Assembly (NCBI GenBank): GCA_038231495.1
Contig: JBBRLG010000306.1
Coordinates: forward strand, 1 to 8,845
DNA: 8,845 nucleotides
Direction: 5' to 3'
Origin: JBBRLG01 sp038231495
Lineage (GTDB): Bacteria > Planctomycetota > Planctomycetia > Gemmatales > Gemmataceae
In this document: positions 1 through 6,257 of the stretch, one piece after another
Numbering within the stretch: position 1 is the first letter of the stretch
Layout of the letters: each line of letters begins with the position of its first letter
Position numbers and translations under genes: made by a program
Notes under the pieces: generated by a model
Seen by the model: only the letters and a program-made list of their open reading frames with translations
The model's database searches: none
What the model was told of the DNA's origin: nothing

Positions 1-892
1 CGCGGGCGGAGTTTTGCAAACCGGTGCGTTCCTTCGGCGTCAGTTCCAACTCGATTTGCTGCCGTACGCCGCTGCAACCCACCACCGTCGGCACCGACAG
101 GCATACGTCACGGAGGCCGTAGAGGCCTTGTTGCAACGTGCTGACCGGCAGTACTCGGCGGTTGTCGGTGGTCAGCGCCTCCACCACGGCGCGGATCGAC
201 AAGCCGACCGCGAAACCGGAGCCGCCTTTGAGCTTGATGAGCGTCGCGCCGGCGGTCTTTGTGTCCTCGAACGTCTCGCGCTGGACGTTCGCGTTGAAGC
301 CGGGCCATTGCGCGATCGGCAGGCCGGCCACCGTCGCGCTCGACCAGACCGGCACCATGCTGTCGCCGTGCTCGCCGAGGATGATCGCCTGCACCTGCGA
401 CGCCGGCACTTGCAACGCTTTCGCCAGGTAGCCGCGGAAGCGGGCCGTGTCCAGCTGCGTGCCCAGGCCGAGGACGCGCTGCCACGGCAGGCCGGAGCGC
501 TGGACGGCCAGGTACGTCAGCACGTCCACCGGGTTGCTGACGACGACGAGGTAGCTGTCGTCTTTCAGTCCCGCGGCTTTCACCTGGTCGAGCAGCGTCA
601 AGAACAGATCGACGTTGCGGTTGATAAGGTCGAGCCGGCTCTCGTCGGGCTTGCGGCGCAGCCCGGCGGTGATGACGACGACGTTGCTCGTCGCCACGTC
701 CTCCATCGTGCCGGCCGACAGCCGGGCGTCGCTCGTCAGGCAGGCGCCGTGCAACAGTTCCAGAGCGTGGCCCTTGGCGGCGTCCTGGTTGGCGTCGATT
801 AGGCAGACGTGGCTGACGGCGCCGCCGACCTGGAGGGCGTAGCCCGCCATGCTGCCGACTAGGCCGCCGCCGCCGATGATGCTGACTTTCAT
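1..892 (-). CDS. Lactate/malate dehydrogenase family, C-terminus cut off by window edge
   Basis: An open frame runs from ATG at 892 to the left edge without a stop (297 codons; the family is about 310 aa, so only the last residues are missing). The translation has the NAD-binding glycine loop IGGGGLVGS (residues 5-14) and the NAD-ribose Asp in LIDAN (D33). The loop GLRRKPDESR (77-86) carries the substrate-binding Arg (R86). LDTAR (147-151) holds the Asp/Arg pair and GEHGDS (173-178) the proton-relay His (H175). The family interconverts 2-hydroxy- and 2-oxo-acids with NAD(H). In a BMC it may recycle NADH made by the aldehyde dehydrogenase. R80, at the specificity position (102 in LDH numbering), is Arg as in malate dehydrogenases rather than the Gln of lactate dehydrogenases, so the substrate is uncertain. 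The start overlaps the upstream gene's stop as ATGA (892-889), which implies translational coupling. Confidence 0.93.
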   Translation of the reverse strand, partial: MKVSIIGGGGLVGSMAGYALQVGGAVSHVCLIDANQDAAKGHALELLHGACLTSDARLSAGTMEDVATSNVVVITAGLRRKPDESRLDLINRNVDLFLTLLDQVKAAGLKDDSYLVVVSNPVDVLTYLAVQRSGLPWQRVLGLGTQLDTARFRGYLAKALQVPASQVQAIILGEHGDSMVPVWSSATVAGLPIAQWPGFNANVQRETFEDTKTAGATLIKLKGGSGFAVGLSIRAVVEALTTDNRRVLPVSTLQQGLYGLRDVCLSVPTVVGCSGVRQQIELELTPKERTGLQNSAR

Positions 893-1434
893 GGTCTATC
901 GTCCAAGTAATTGTCGCTTGCGGCGGTGCGCTCCGCCGCAAGCGACTCTTTTTTATCGTCCTCGGCCGCAACCGGCCCCCCGAACCAGCTCGTTTTGATC
1001 GCCGCCGACGAAGTGTTGCAGGCGTCCTCCTCGTGCGGGACCAACCTCAGGCCGTTCATTGTCGGCGTGTTGTTGTGCGGCGGCGTACCGTTCGACACAG
1101 CCCGCTTCAAGTGGGACAGCGCCGCCAGCGTGTGCCGGGCCAGGCAGAGCAGCACGAACGCGGGGGCGCACCACACCACCGCCAACAGTACGAGCACCCC
1201 CACCGCGGGTAAGTTATTGCCCAACGATAACAGGATGGCAGTCCCCGCGACCGGAGCGCCTACCAAGGCGAGCGTGCCGACGATCATGATCGCGGTTAGT
1301 TGCTGGCCGCGTTCGCGCACGGTCGCGACCCATGCCAACTCGGCGTCGGGCAGCGATTGGCCGCGTTCCAGGCACTTCAGGCGCTCCTGGTGCGCCAGCT
1401 CCATTTCCTTGACCTTCAACTCATTCCACCACAT
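889..1434 (-). CDS. Two-TM membrane protein of unknown function (181 aa)
   Basis: I do not recognise a named family. The N-terminus is a charged helix (residues 5-25, MELAHQERLKCLERG) of the kind seen in small bacterial inner-membrane proteins. Two hydrophobic stretches follow (about 46-70 and 76-98), then a polar cytoplasmic-type tail. I chose ATG at 1434 because a strong Shine-Dalgarno AAGGAGG lies six bases upstream; a frame extension to 1467 would put that site inside the coding region. Residues 163-174 are encoded by a 14-bp-arm palindrome (913-946), so the tail may have been created or extended by a repeat insertion. The stop overlaps the dehydrogenase start as ATGA. It sits among BMC genes, but its link to the compartment is unproven. 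Confidence 0.8.
   Translation of the reverse strand: MWWNELKVKEMELAHQERLKCLERGQSLPDAELAWVATVRERGQQLTAIMIVGTLALVGAPVAGTAILLSLGNNLPAVGVLVLLAVVWCAPAFVLLCLARHTLAALSHLKRAVSNGTPPHNNTPTMNGLRLVPHEEDACNTSSAAIKTSWFGGPVAAEDDKKESLAAERTAASDNYLDDRP
913..946. repeat. Palindrome with 14-bp arms inside a gene's 3' end
   Basis: The arms 913-926 and 933-946 are perfectly complementary with a 6-nt loop. TTTTTT follows at 949-954 on the plus strand. The element is read through as residues 163-174 of the 181-aa membrane protein. It shares the CGCTTGCGGC core with the palindrome at 5887-5936. Confidence 0.85.
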
Positions 1435-1440
1435 GACGGA

Positions 1441-1447
1441 CCTCCTT
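1441..1447 (-). promoter_or_regulatory. Shine-Dalgarno deciding the 1434 start
   Basis: On the minus strand AAGGAGG lies six bases before ATG at 1434. It supports that start over the in-frame upstream codon at 1467. Confidence 0.8.
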
Positions 1448-1453
1448 GGTGTT

Positions 1454-1473
1454 TTGCAAAGCCGCAAGCGGCG
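1454..1473. repeat. 20-bp dispersed repeat, copy A
   Basis: TTGCAAAGCCGCAAGCGGCG is identical to 4397-4416. It contains the self-complementary core GCCGCAAGCGGC (1461-1472, with a small central mismatch). It lies in the short gap between the 86-aa and 181-aa membrane protein genes. Confidence 0.8.
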
Positions 1474-1476
1474 ATC

Positions 1477-1737
1477 TTATTCATCGTTTGCAGATTCCGG
1501 CGGCGACGCCTTTCGGCTGCCATGCACCATCTGCCAGCGGAAGATCGCCAGGCGCGTCAACACGGTGACAATGCACAGCACCCACCACGTCCCCCAGACC
1601 CATTTCAGGATCAGCACGTCCTGGTTCCAGTTGCCCAGCACCAGTACCCAGAGCGTACCCAGGACCGCCGCGCCCAGCAGGACCAGCAGGATGATCGTCG
1701 TGAAGAAGCCGGTCTTGTCCGAACGGAAATTGAACAT
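1477..1737 (-). CDS. Small two-TM membrane protein of unknown function (86 aa)
   Basis: No family recognised. There are two clear hydrophobic segments, about residues 10-35 and 43-65 (the second rich in Trp: WVWGTWWVL), joined by a short polar loop (NWNQD). The tail is short, charged and hydrophilic (ends PPESANDE). A purine-rich GGCGAGG sits about seven bases before the ATG at 1737. The gene follows the aldolase by 44 bp and precedes the 181-aa membrane protein by 42 bp, all on the same strand, so it is probably co-transcribed. It is one of five small predicted membrane proteins scattered through this BMC gene cluster; whether it acts with the compartment is not shown by the sequence. Confidence 0.75.
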   Translation of the reverse strand: MFNFRSDKTGFFTTIILLVLLGAAVLGTLWVLVLGNWNQDVLILKWVWGTWWVLCIVTVLTRLAIFRWQMVHGSRKASPPESANDE

Positions 1738-1781
1738 CGACGCGCCTCGCCGCCAACGGGTCCTTTGCGCCGGCCGCCGGG

Positions 1782-2651
<870 letters not shown>

Positions 2652-2666
2652 GGGAAACTCCCGTGG

Positions 2667-3020
2667 TTAGCCGTTCAGACTGTGTAGCAAACCCGCGACC
2701 ATTTTTTTCACCTCGACCACGTCCGCCGCGAGTTGCTTATACACCGGACTTTCAAGAAAGCCGAGGTCGTGGGCGAGCAGCAGTTGATATTCCAGCTGGC
2801 TGCTTGCACCCATTGCGTAGGACAACGCCTTCCGCATCTCGACATCGTTTCCGCGGCCGCAACCGTCGGCAATGTTGGTCGGGATGGACGCCGCAGTACG
2901 CCGCAACTGGATGGTGAGGCCGAAACGCTCGTCGCCCGGAAAATCAGTCGTGGCATGGTAGACCCCCAGGGTCAAAGCGTGGGCTTTTTGCCAGACTTTG
3001 AGGTTGCGGAAGTCTTGCAC
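2667..3020 (-). CDS. Four-helix-bundle protein, S23 / 23S rRNA intervening-sequence family
   Basis: At 117 aa this matches the usual family length. It has the N-terminal FRNLKVWQKAHAL (4-16), YHATTDFPGDERFGL (21-35), QLRRTAASIPTNIADG (38-53; the common form is NIAEG) and SSQLEYQL (73-80). The family forms pentameric four-helix bundles. It was first seen in 23S rRNA intervening sequences and is related to the Avd accessory protein of diversity-generating retroelements; most members have no known function. The start is GTG at 3020 with AAAGGA eight bases upstream. It sits between BMC-P no. 3 and the aldolase, same strand, 15 bp from the aldolase ATG, so it is likely co-transcribed. A palindrome of tandem heptamers (3037-3108) abuts its upstream side. 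I suspect it arrived with that repeat and is not a core BMC component. Confidence 0.9.
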   Translation of the reverse strand: MQDFRNLKVWQKAHALTLGVYHATTDFPGDERFGLTIQLRRTAASIPTNIADGCGRGNDVEMRKALSYAMGASSQLEYQLLLAHDLGFLESPVYKQLAADVVEVKKMVAGLLHSLNG

Positions 3021-3028
3021 GACCGTTG

Positions 3029-3034
3029 TCCTTT
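3029..3034 (-). promoter_or_regulatory. Shine-Dalgarno for GTG start at 3020
   Basis: AAAGGA on the minus strand, eight bases before the GTG. It supports the non-ATG start and lies directly beside the heptamer palindrome. Confidence 0.6.
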
Positions 3035-3036
3035 AT

Positions 3037-3108
3037 TAGCTATCAGCTATCAGCTTTCAGCCATCAGCCATGTCTAGCTGATAGCTGACGGCTGAGAGCT
3101 GATAGCTA
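3037..3108. repeat. Palindrome built from tandem heptamers (consensus TATCAGC)
   Basis: The left arm has four head-to-tail heptamers at 3041-3068 (TATCAGC, TATCAGC, TTTCAGC, CATCAGC). The right arm has four inverted ones at 3077-3104 (GCTGATA, GCTGACG, GCTGAGA, GCTGATA). The outer 12 bp pair perfectly (3037-3048 with 3097-3108). The right arm encodes the last residues of BMC-P no. 3 and its stop lies at the centre. The left arm borders the ribosome binding site of the four-helix-bundle gene. It resembles the short tandemly repeated heptamer families known from cyanobacteria; its function here is unknown. Confidence 0.85.
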
Positions 3109-3373
3109 TTTGATCCAAAATACAGGCACAATACGCATCCACCGGCTTCTTCACCGGGTAAAACGGTGCCGCCGCCTCGCCCCCCTCGCTAAAACCAATG
3201 CGCTGCCCGACGCCAGCGCCCAGGATGTCATAGACGATCAAATCTTCACCATCCGCCTTGCCGTCGCGCAAAGCCTTGAGGCTAAACGGAACGACGACGA
3301 CCCAGCGCGCCCCGGTCAGGTTGGGGTGGACGCGCGACAGCGTCACGTTGCCGATCACCTCACCGATGCGCAT
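3074..3373 (-). CDS. BMC-P shell vertex protein no. 3 (EutN/CcmL family)
   Basis: Pentameric vertex protein of the microcompartment shell (99 aa). It begins MRIGEVIGNVTLSRVHPNLTG, the typical family start, with the conserved core VYDILGAGVGQRIGF (47-61) and the closing strand YCACILD (81-87), equivalent to the family's usual VVGIVD end. The start is ATG at 3373, overlapping the RpiB-like stop by 14 bases; there is no other in-frame ATG nearby. After ILD come 12 further residues, the last 11 of which (89-99, IAISSQPSAIS) are encoded by one arm of the heptamer palindrome, and the TAG stop is at its centre. This tail probably arose by repeat insertion over the original stop, so it may be disordered and non-essential. 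Confidence 0.93.
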   Translation of the reverse strand: MRIGEVIGNVTLSRVHPNLTGARWVVVVPFSLKALRDGKADGEDLIVYDILGAGVGQRIGFSEGGEAAAPFYPVKKPVDAYCACILDQIAISSQPSAIS

Positions 3374-3818
3374 GGCCGTCCAGCTCCTGGAGTACGCAGG
3401 CCAGTCCCGGCGGGCAGGCCGACGGGTGTTCTTGACACAACCGCAACAGCTCCCGGCACTCGTAGTACGTGCGTCCGGCCATCTCGACGACGAGCAGGTT
3501 GGCCCCCAAATTCTGCAACGCTCGCACCGCCTGGCCGACTCCGCCCACCGCCACTGCGCGGACGCCCGGCACCTTGTTGGCGACGCAGCACGCCAGGCCG
3601 GGGTCGGCACAGAAGAGGACCGCGCCGCGACAGTCGCCACGGGCCAAACACGCCGCCAGTTCGCGGAACCAGACGCACGCCTCGCCATCGCATTCCGACA
3701 GTTGCTGCGGCTCCGCCTGTTGCCGACGCAGGGAGCGCAGGGCGACTTCCAGCATCGTCGAAGGCTTTCCCTCGACGGCGTAAGCCCAGCCTGCTTGCGT
3801 GCGACCGTTCGCGATCAT
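3360..3818 (-). CDS. Degenerate RpiB/LacA/LacB-like protein
   Basis: The central part matches the ribose-5-phosphate isomerase B fold. AVLFCADPGLACCVANKVPGVRAV (66-89) corresponds to the RpiB segment with the catalytic Cys and the GTGIGMSIAANK loop; AVRALQNLGANLLVVE (97-112) follows as in RpiB. The Cys is kept (C70), but GTGIG is replaced by ADPGL and the N-terminal catalytic DHAG loop is not visible, so isomerase activity is doubtful. As I recall, PVM-type loci carry a conserved RpiB-like gene; its role there is not known to me. The frame can open at TTG 3821, but ATG at 3818 is more likely because it forms a TGATG junction with the BMC-P no. 2 stop. Length is 152 aa, near the family's usual 140-150. 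Confidence 0.8.
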   Translation of the reverse strand: MIANGRTQAGWAYAVEGKPSTMLEVALRSLRRQQAEPQQLSECDGEACVWFRELAACLARGDCRGAVLFCADPGLACCVANKVPGVRAVAVGGVGQAVRALQNLGANLLVVEMAGRTYYECRELLRLCQEHPSACPPGLACVLQELDGHAHR

Positions 3819-4072
3819 CAATCACACAACCCCATCACCATCCACCGCACCGGCGAATTCTTTGCCTGCACCAGCGCCCGCGCCGCCGCGCCGTCGTTGG
3901 TCAAGATCACGCGCGATCCGACGCCCGAACCAAGGGCGTCGATCGCCAGCAACGGCTCGCCGTCCGGCCCGCCATCGACCGTTAGCAGCTGCACCACTAG
4001 CAACCGCCAGCCGACCAGGCTGGGGTGTTTCACCGTCGCAATCGCGTGACCGACGACGTTGCCGATTTGCAT
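3818..4072 (-). CDS. BMC-P shell vertex protein no. 2 (EutN/CcmL family)
   Basis: Short pentameric vertex protein (84 aa). It has MQIGNVVGHAIATVKHPSL (1-19), which matches the CcmL-type start almost position by position, the core IDALGSGVGSRVILTND (44-60), and the closing strand WMVMGLCD (77-84). I chose ATG at 4072 because it puts Met exactly at the family start and has a GGGATGG eight bases upstream. ATG at 4084 adds four residues (MATE), but its purine-rich site abuts it, so it is less likely though possible. The stop of the preceding membrane protein is at 4074, so the genes are packed within a few bases. The sequence is clearly different from the other two BMC-P proteins here, in line with three distinct vertex proteins per PVM shell. 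Confidence 0.92.
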   Translation of the reverse strand: MQIGNVVGHAIATVKHPSLVGWRLLVVQLLTVDGGPDGEPLLAIDALGSGVGSRVILTNDGAAARALVQAKNSPVRWMVMGLCD

Positions 4073-4073
4073 T

Positions 4074-4385
4074 TCAGTTGCCATCCCGCTTGGGCAAAAC
4101 GTCCAGTTTCTCGGCGTCCGGCTTCATCTCGTCGGGCTTCTTCGCCTCCAGCTTCTTGTCGATCCGGTCGATCTTGTCTTCCACCTGGTTCAACCGGTGC
4201 AGCACTGCCTGCGTCCCTTGTTGGACCGCGCCGGCGATCAGGCAAAACGTCACCAACAGGCCGAAACAGCCCGCCGCGCCCAGCTTGCAGCCCATCAGGT
4301 TCGGGGCTTGCTTCGCGGGCTTCGGCTGCTGTTGTTCCTTCAGCCGTTGCTCTTCCTGACGCCAGGGGTCGTCCATCGGGTTCAT
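4074..4385 (-). CDS. Single-TM protein with coiled coil, unknown function (103 aa)
   Basis: No family recognised. A charged, Gln-rich N-terminus (RQEEQRLKEQQQPKP, 9-23) leads to one hydrophobic segment (about 32-54, CKLGAAGCFGLLVTFCLIAG). Next is a heptad-patterned helix, VLHRLNQVEDKIDRIDKKLE (61-80), that should form a coiled coil. The tail is Lys/Asp/Glu-rich and hydrophilic. This is the layout of a membrane-anchored oligomeric tether. The start is ATG at 4385 with AAGGG about eight bases upstream; M4 (4376) is an alternative. It lies between the aldehyde dehydrogenase and BMC-P no. 2 and ends within or just before the start of BMC-P no. 2, suggesting coupling. A role in placing the compartment at the membrane is speculation from architecture and context. 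Confidence 0.78.
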   Translation of the reverse strand: MNPMDDPWRQEEQRLKEQQQPKPAKQAPNLMGCKLGAAGCFGLLVTFCLIAGAVQQGTQAVLHRLNQVEDKIDRIDKKLEAKKPDEMKPDAEKLDVLPKRDGN

Positions 4386-4396
4386 CGGCAGGACCC

Positions 4397-4416
4397 TTGC
4401 AAAGCCGCAAGCGGCG
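4397..4416. repeat. 20-bp dispersed repeat, copy B
   Basis: TTGCAAAGCCGCAAGCGGCG is identical to 1454-1473. It lies between the aldehyde dehydrogenase stop and the 103-aa membrane protein start, just upstream of the latter's ribosome binding site. Confidence 0.8.
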
Positions 4417-4422
4417 GGAAGG

Positions 4423-5868
4423 TTACAGGACGCGGAGGGCGTTTACCGTCGTCGAACGGCGCTGGCGGGTAAACGTCAATGGCGTCGTCACGCCTTCGCC
4501 GGTCGGCGTCGCGATGCTGAAACTCAGATACCCCTCGCCGCCGCTGCCCAGGCCCGCCATGCTCGGCCCGTTCTGGACGTAGAGGGTCGTGTCCATCGCG
4601 CGGCCCATGCGCGTGATCGTCTCGACGTTGCGCGAGTGGATCAGGCTCGTGTGCTTGAAGCCGTGCTCGTACTTCTTGGCCAGCGCGATTGCCGTGTCCA
4701 CGTCCGGCACGCGCACGAACGGTACGAACGGCATCATCTGCTCGAGGTCCACGAACGGGTGCGACTCGTCCGTCTCACCGAAGACCAATTCCGTGTCTGC
4801 GGGCACCGTGACGCCGGCGTGTTTGGCCAGCACCGCGGCGTCCTGGCCGATCAGGTCCTTGTTGACGACGAGCGGATGCTTGGCGTCCGGGCCGGGCACG
4901 AACGCCACCCTGGTCAAGGCGTCGATCTGGGCGGCGTTCAGCCGAACCGCCTTGTGCCGCGTCATCGTTTCCATCAGCTCATCGAAGATCGCCGCGACGG
5001 CAAACACTTCCTTTTCGCCGATGCAAAGTAGGTTGTTGTCGTATGCCGCCCCCGCGACGATCGACCGGGCGGCGTTCTCCAAGTCGGCCGTCTCATCGAC
5101 GACGACGGGCGGGTTGCCCGGCCCGGCGACGACGGCACGCTTGGGACTCCGCAGGGCGGCGCGGCCGACGGCGGGGCCGCCGGTGACGCACAGCATGCGC
5201 ACGTCGCGGTGGTCGAAGATCGCCTGGGCCGATTCGAGCGTCGGCGTTTCGACGATGGTAATGAGGTTGTCGATGCCGATGGCCGCGTGGATCGCCTTGT
5301 TGAAGAGGCGCACGCCCTTGCACGCGACCTTCGCGCCGCCGGGGTGCGGGTTGCAAACGATGGCGTTGCCGCCGGCGAGCATGTTGATGGCGTTGCAAGC
5401 CAGCGTCGGCAGCGAGTGCGTCACCGGCGTGATGACGCCGATGAGGCCGAACGGGGCGTATTCTTGCAGCGCGATACCGTTCTCGCCGCTGTAGGCGTCG
5501 GTCTTGAGGAATTCGACGCCGGGGATGCGGTCGGCGATGACCTTCAGCTTTTCGATCTTGTGCGCGAGCCGGCCGATCTTGGTTTCTTCCAGTTCGTCGC
5601 GGCCAAGCTCTTCGGCCTGTTCGGTGCAGATCTTGCGAATACACATAAGCGCCTTGCGGCGGTCGTCGAGGCCGCGCTTCTCGAATTCGCGCTGCGCCAC
5701 GGCGGCCGCGGCGATGGCGTCGTTCACATCCGCGAAGACGCCCCAGGCCGCGCCGGCGTGGCCGTTGCGGCCGTTGCCGTTCGTGGCCGGCGGTAGCGCG
5801 GAGCGCTTCTGCATGTGCGACAGGACTTCGGCGACCACGTTGCGAACCAGTTCATCGTTGACTTGCAT
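4423..5868 (-). CDS. CoA-acylating aldehyde dehydrogenase with N-terminal encapsulation helix (PduP/EutE-like)
   Basis: At 481 aa this is close to the PduP/EutE length. The family oxidises aldehyde + CoA + NAD to acyl-CoA; here lactaldehyde from the aldolase is the likely substrate. The N-terminal helix NDELVRNVVAEVLSHMQ (4-20) and a low-complexity Asn/Gly/Ala linker (about 22-40) form a typical BMC encapsulation peptide. The catalytic domain starts near residue 43. TPVTHSLPT (147-155) is the cofactor-binding segment of the acylating class, VTGGPAVG (228-235) and AGPGNPPVVVD (248-258) follow, and the catalytic Cys is in NNLLCIGEKEVF (C282). Context between BMC-P no. 1 and BMC-P no. 2 agrees. 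The ATG at 5868 has only a weak ribosome binding site, and a 21-bp-arm palindrome fills the gap upstream, so mRNA structure may affect its expression. Confidence 0.96.
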   Translation of the reverse strand: MQVNDELVRNVVAEVLSHMQKRSALPPATNGNGRNGHAGAAWGVFADVNDAIAAAAVAQREFEKRGLDDRRKALMCIRKICTEQAEELGRDELEETKIGRLAHKIEKLKVIADRIPGVEFLKTDAYSGENGIALQEYAPFGLIGVITPVTHSLPTLACNAINMLAGGNAIVCNPHPGGAKVACKGVRLFNKAIHAAIGIDNLITIVETPTLESAQAIFDHRDVRMLCVTGGPAVGRAALRSPKRAVVAGPGNPPVVVDETADLENAARSIVAGAAYDNNLLCIGEKEVFAVAAIFDELMETMTRHKAVRLNAAQIDALTRVAFVPGPDAKHPLVVNKDLIGQDAAVLAKHAGVTVPADTELVFGETDESHPFVDLEQMMPFVPFVRVPDVDTAIALAKKYEHGFKHTSLIHSRNVETITRMGRAMDTTLYVQNGPSMAGLGSGGEGYLSFSIATPTGEGVTTPLTFTRQRRSTTVNALRVL

Positions 5869-5886
5869 GGTGGGTATCTTTCATTT

Positions 5887-5936
5887 CGGGATGTGCCGCT
5901 TGCGGCTTAGCGCTCAGCCGCAAGCGGCACATCCCG
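5887..5936. repeat. Perfect palindrome, 21-bp arms, 8-nt loop
   Basis: The arms 5887-5907 and 5916-5936 are exactly complementary, with loop TAGCGCTC. The element contains the GCCGCTTGCGGC core also seen at 1461-1472 and 4404-4415. It occupies almost the whole gap between BMC-P no. 1 (stop 5940) and the aldehyde dehydrogenase (start 5868). There is no T-tract on the minus strand, so it is not a standard terminator for the operon; an mRNA processing or stability hairpin, or a REP-like element, fits better. Confidence 0.9.
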
Positions 5937-5939
5937 GTT

Positions 5940-6251
5940 CTAATCCCGTGCCGAAAAGATCGTTTTGTTCTCGACGTTAACCGAATCGACTATCCCGATG
6001 ATCGTGGCGTCCACCGGCAGCTTGTCCGTCTCCGGCGTCAGGCGGGCGCTCGAACCCTGTACGATCAACACCGTTTCGCCCAGGCCGGCACCGACCGTAT
6101 CGACCACGACAAACGTGCGGCCGGTGCCGACGAGCCGGTCGCGCTGCGCGGGGTCCACGCGCAGCGGCTCGACGGTCAGCAGCTTGTGCCCCGTCATCGT
6201 GGCGACCTTTTGCGTCGCCACCACCAGACCCGTTACGCGTGCCACGAACAT
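5940..6251 (-). CDS. BMC-P shell vertex protein no. 1 (EutN/CcmL family)
   Basis: Pentameric vertex protein of the shell (103 aa). It opens MFVARVTGLVVATQKVATMTG, has the conserved core VVVDTVGAGLGETVLIVQGSSAR (48-70) and closes with ATIIGIVDSV (82-91) plus a short tail. This is the most canonical of the three BMC-P proteins here, with the GAGLGE turn and the GSSAR segment found in CcmL/EutN. The ATG at 6251 lies only six bases from the stop of the acetate-kinase-like gene, and its purine-rich site (GGGGGTGA) is inside the end of that gene, so the two are probably translated together. Confidence 0.95.
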   Translation of the reverse strand: MFVARVTGLVVATQKVATMTGHKLLTVEPLRVDPAQRDRLVGTGRTFVVVDTVGAGLGETVLIVQGSSARLTPETDKLPVDATIIGIVDSVNVENKTIFSARD

Positions 6252-6257
6252 CGGTAC

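Noticed and set aside
14..802. Long plus-strand open frames here and at 3110-3985, 4589-5494, 6186-7286 and 7177-8004
   Set aside because: They lie antisense to genes with clear family motifs, are Arg/Ala-rich low-complexity translations typical of GC-rich shadows, and show no domains.
913..954. Intrinsic terminator on the plus strand
   Set aside because: It has the right shape (stem plus T-tract), but there is no plus-strand gene to terminate; recorded as a palindromic repeat instead.
108..971. 287-aa minus-strand frame
   Set aside because: It is in a different frame from the dehydrogenase, which has all family motifs; this frame gives an Arg/Pro-rich nonsense product.
3041..3104. Heptamer array as a CRISPR or operator array
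   Set aside because: The units are 7 bp with no spacers and are arranged as two inverted arms, which fits a short tandem repeat palindrome instead.
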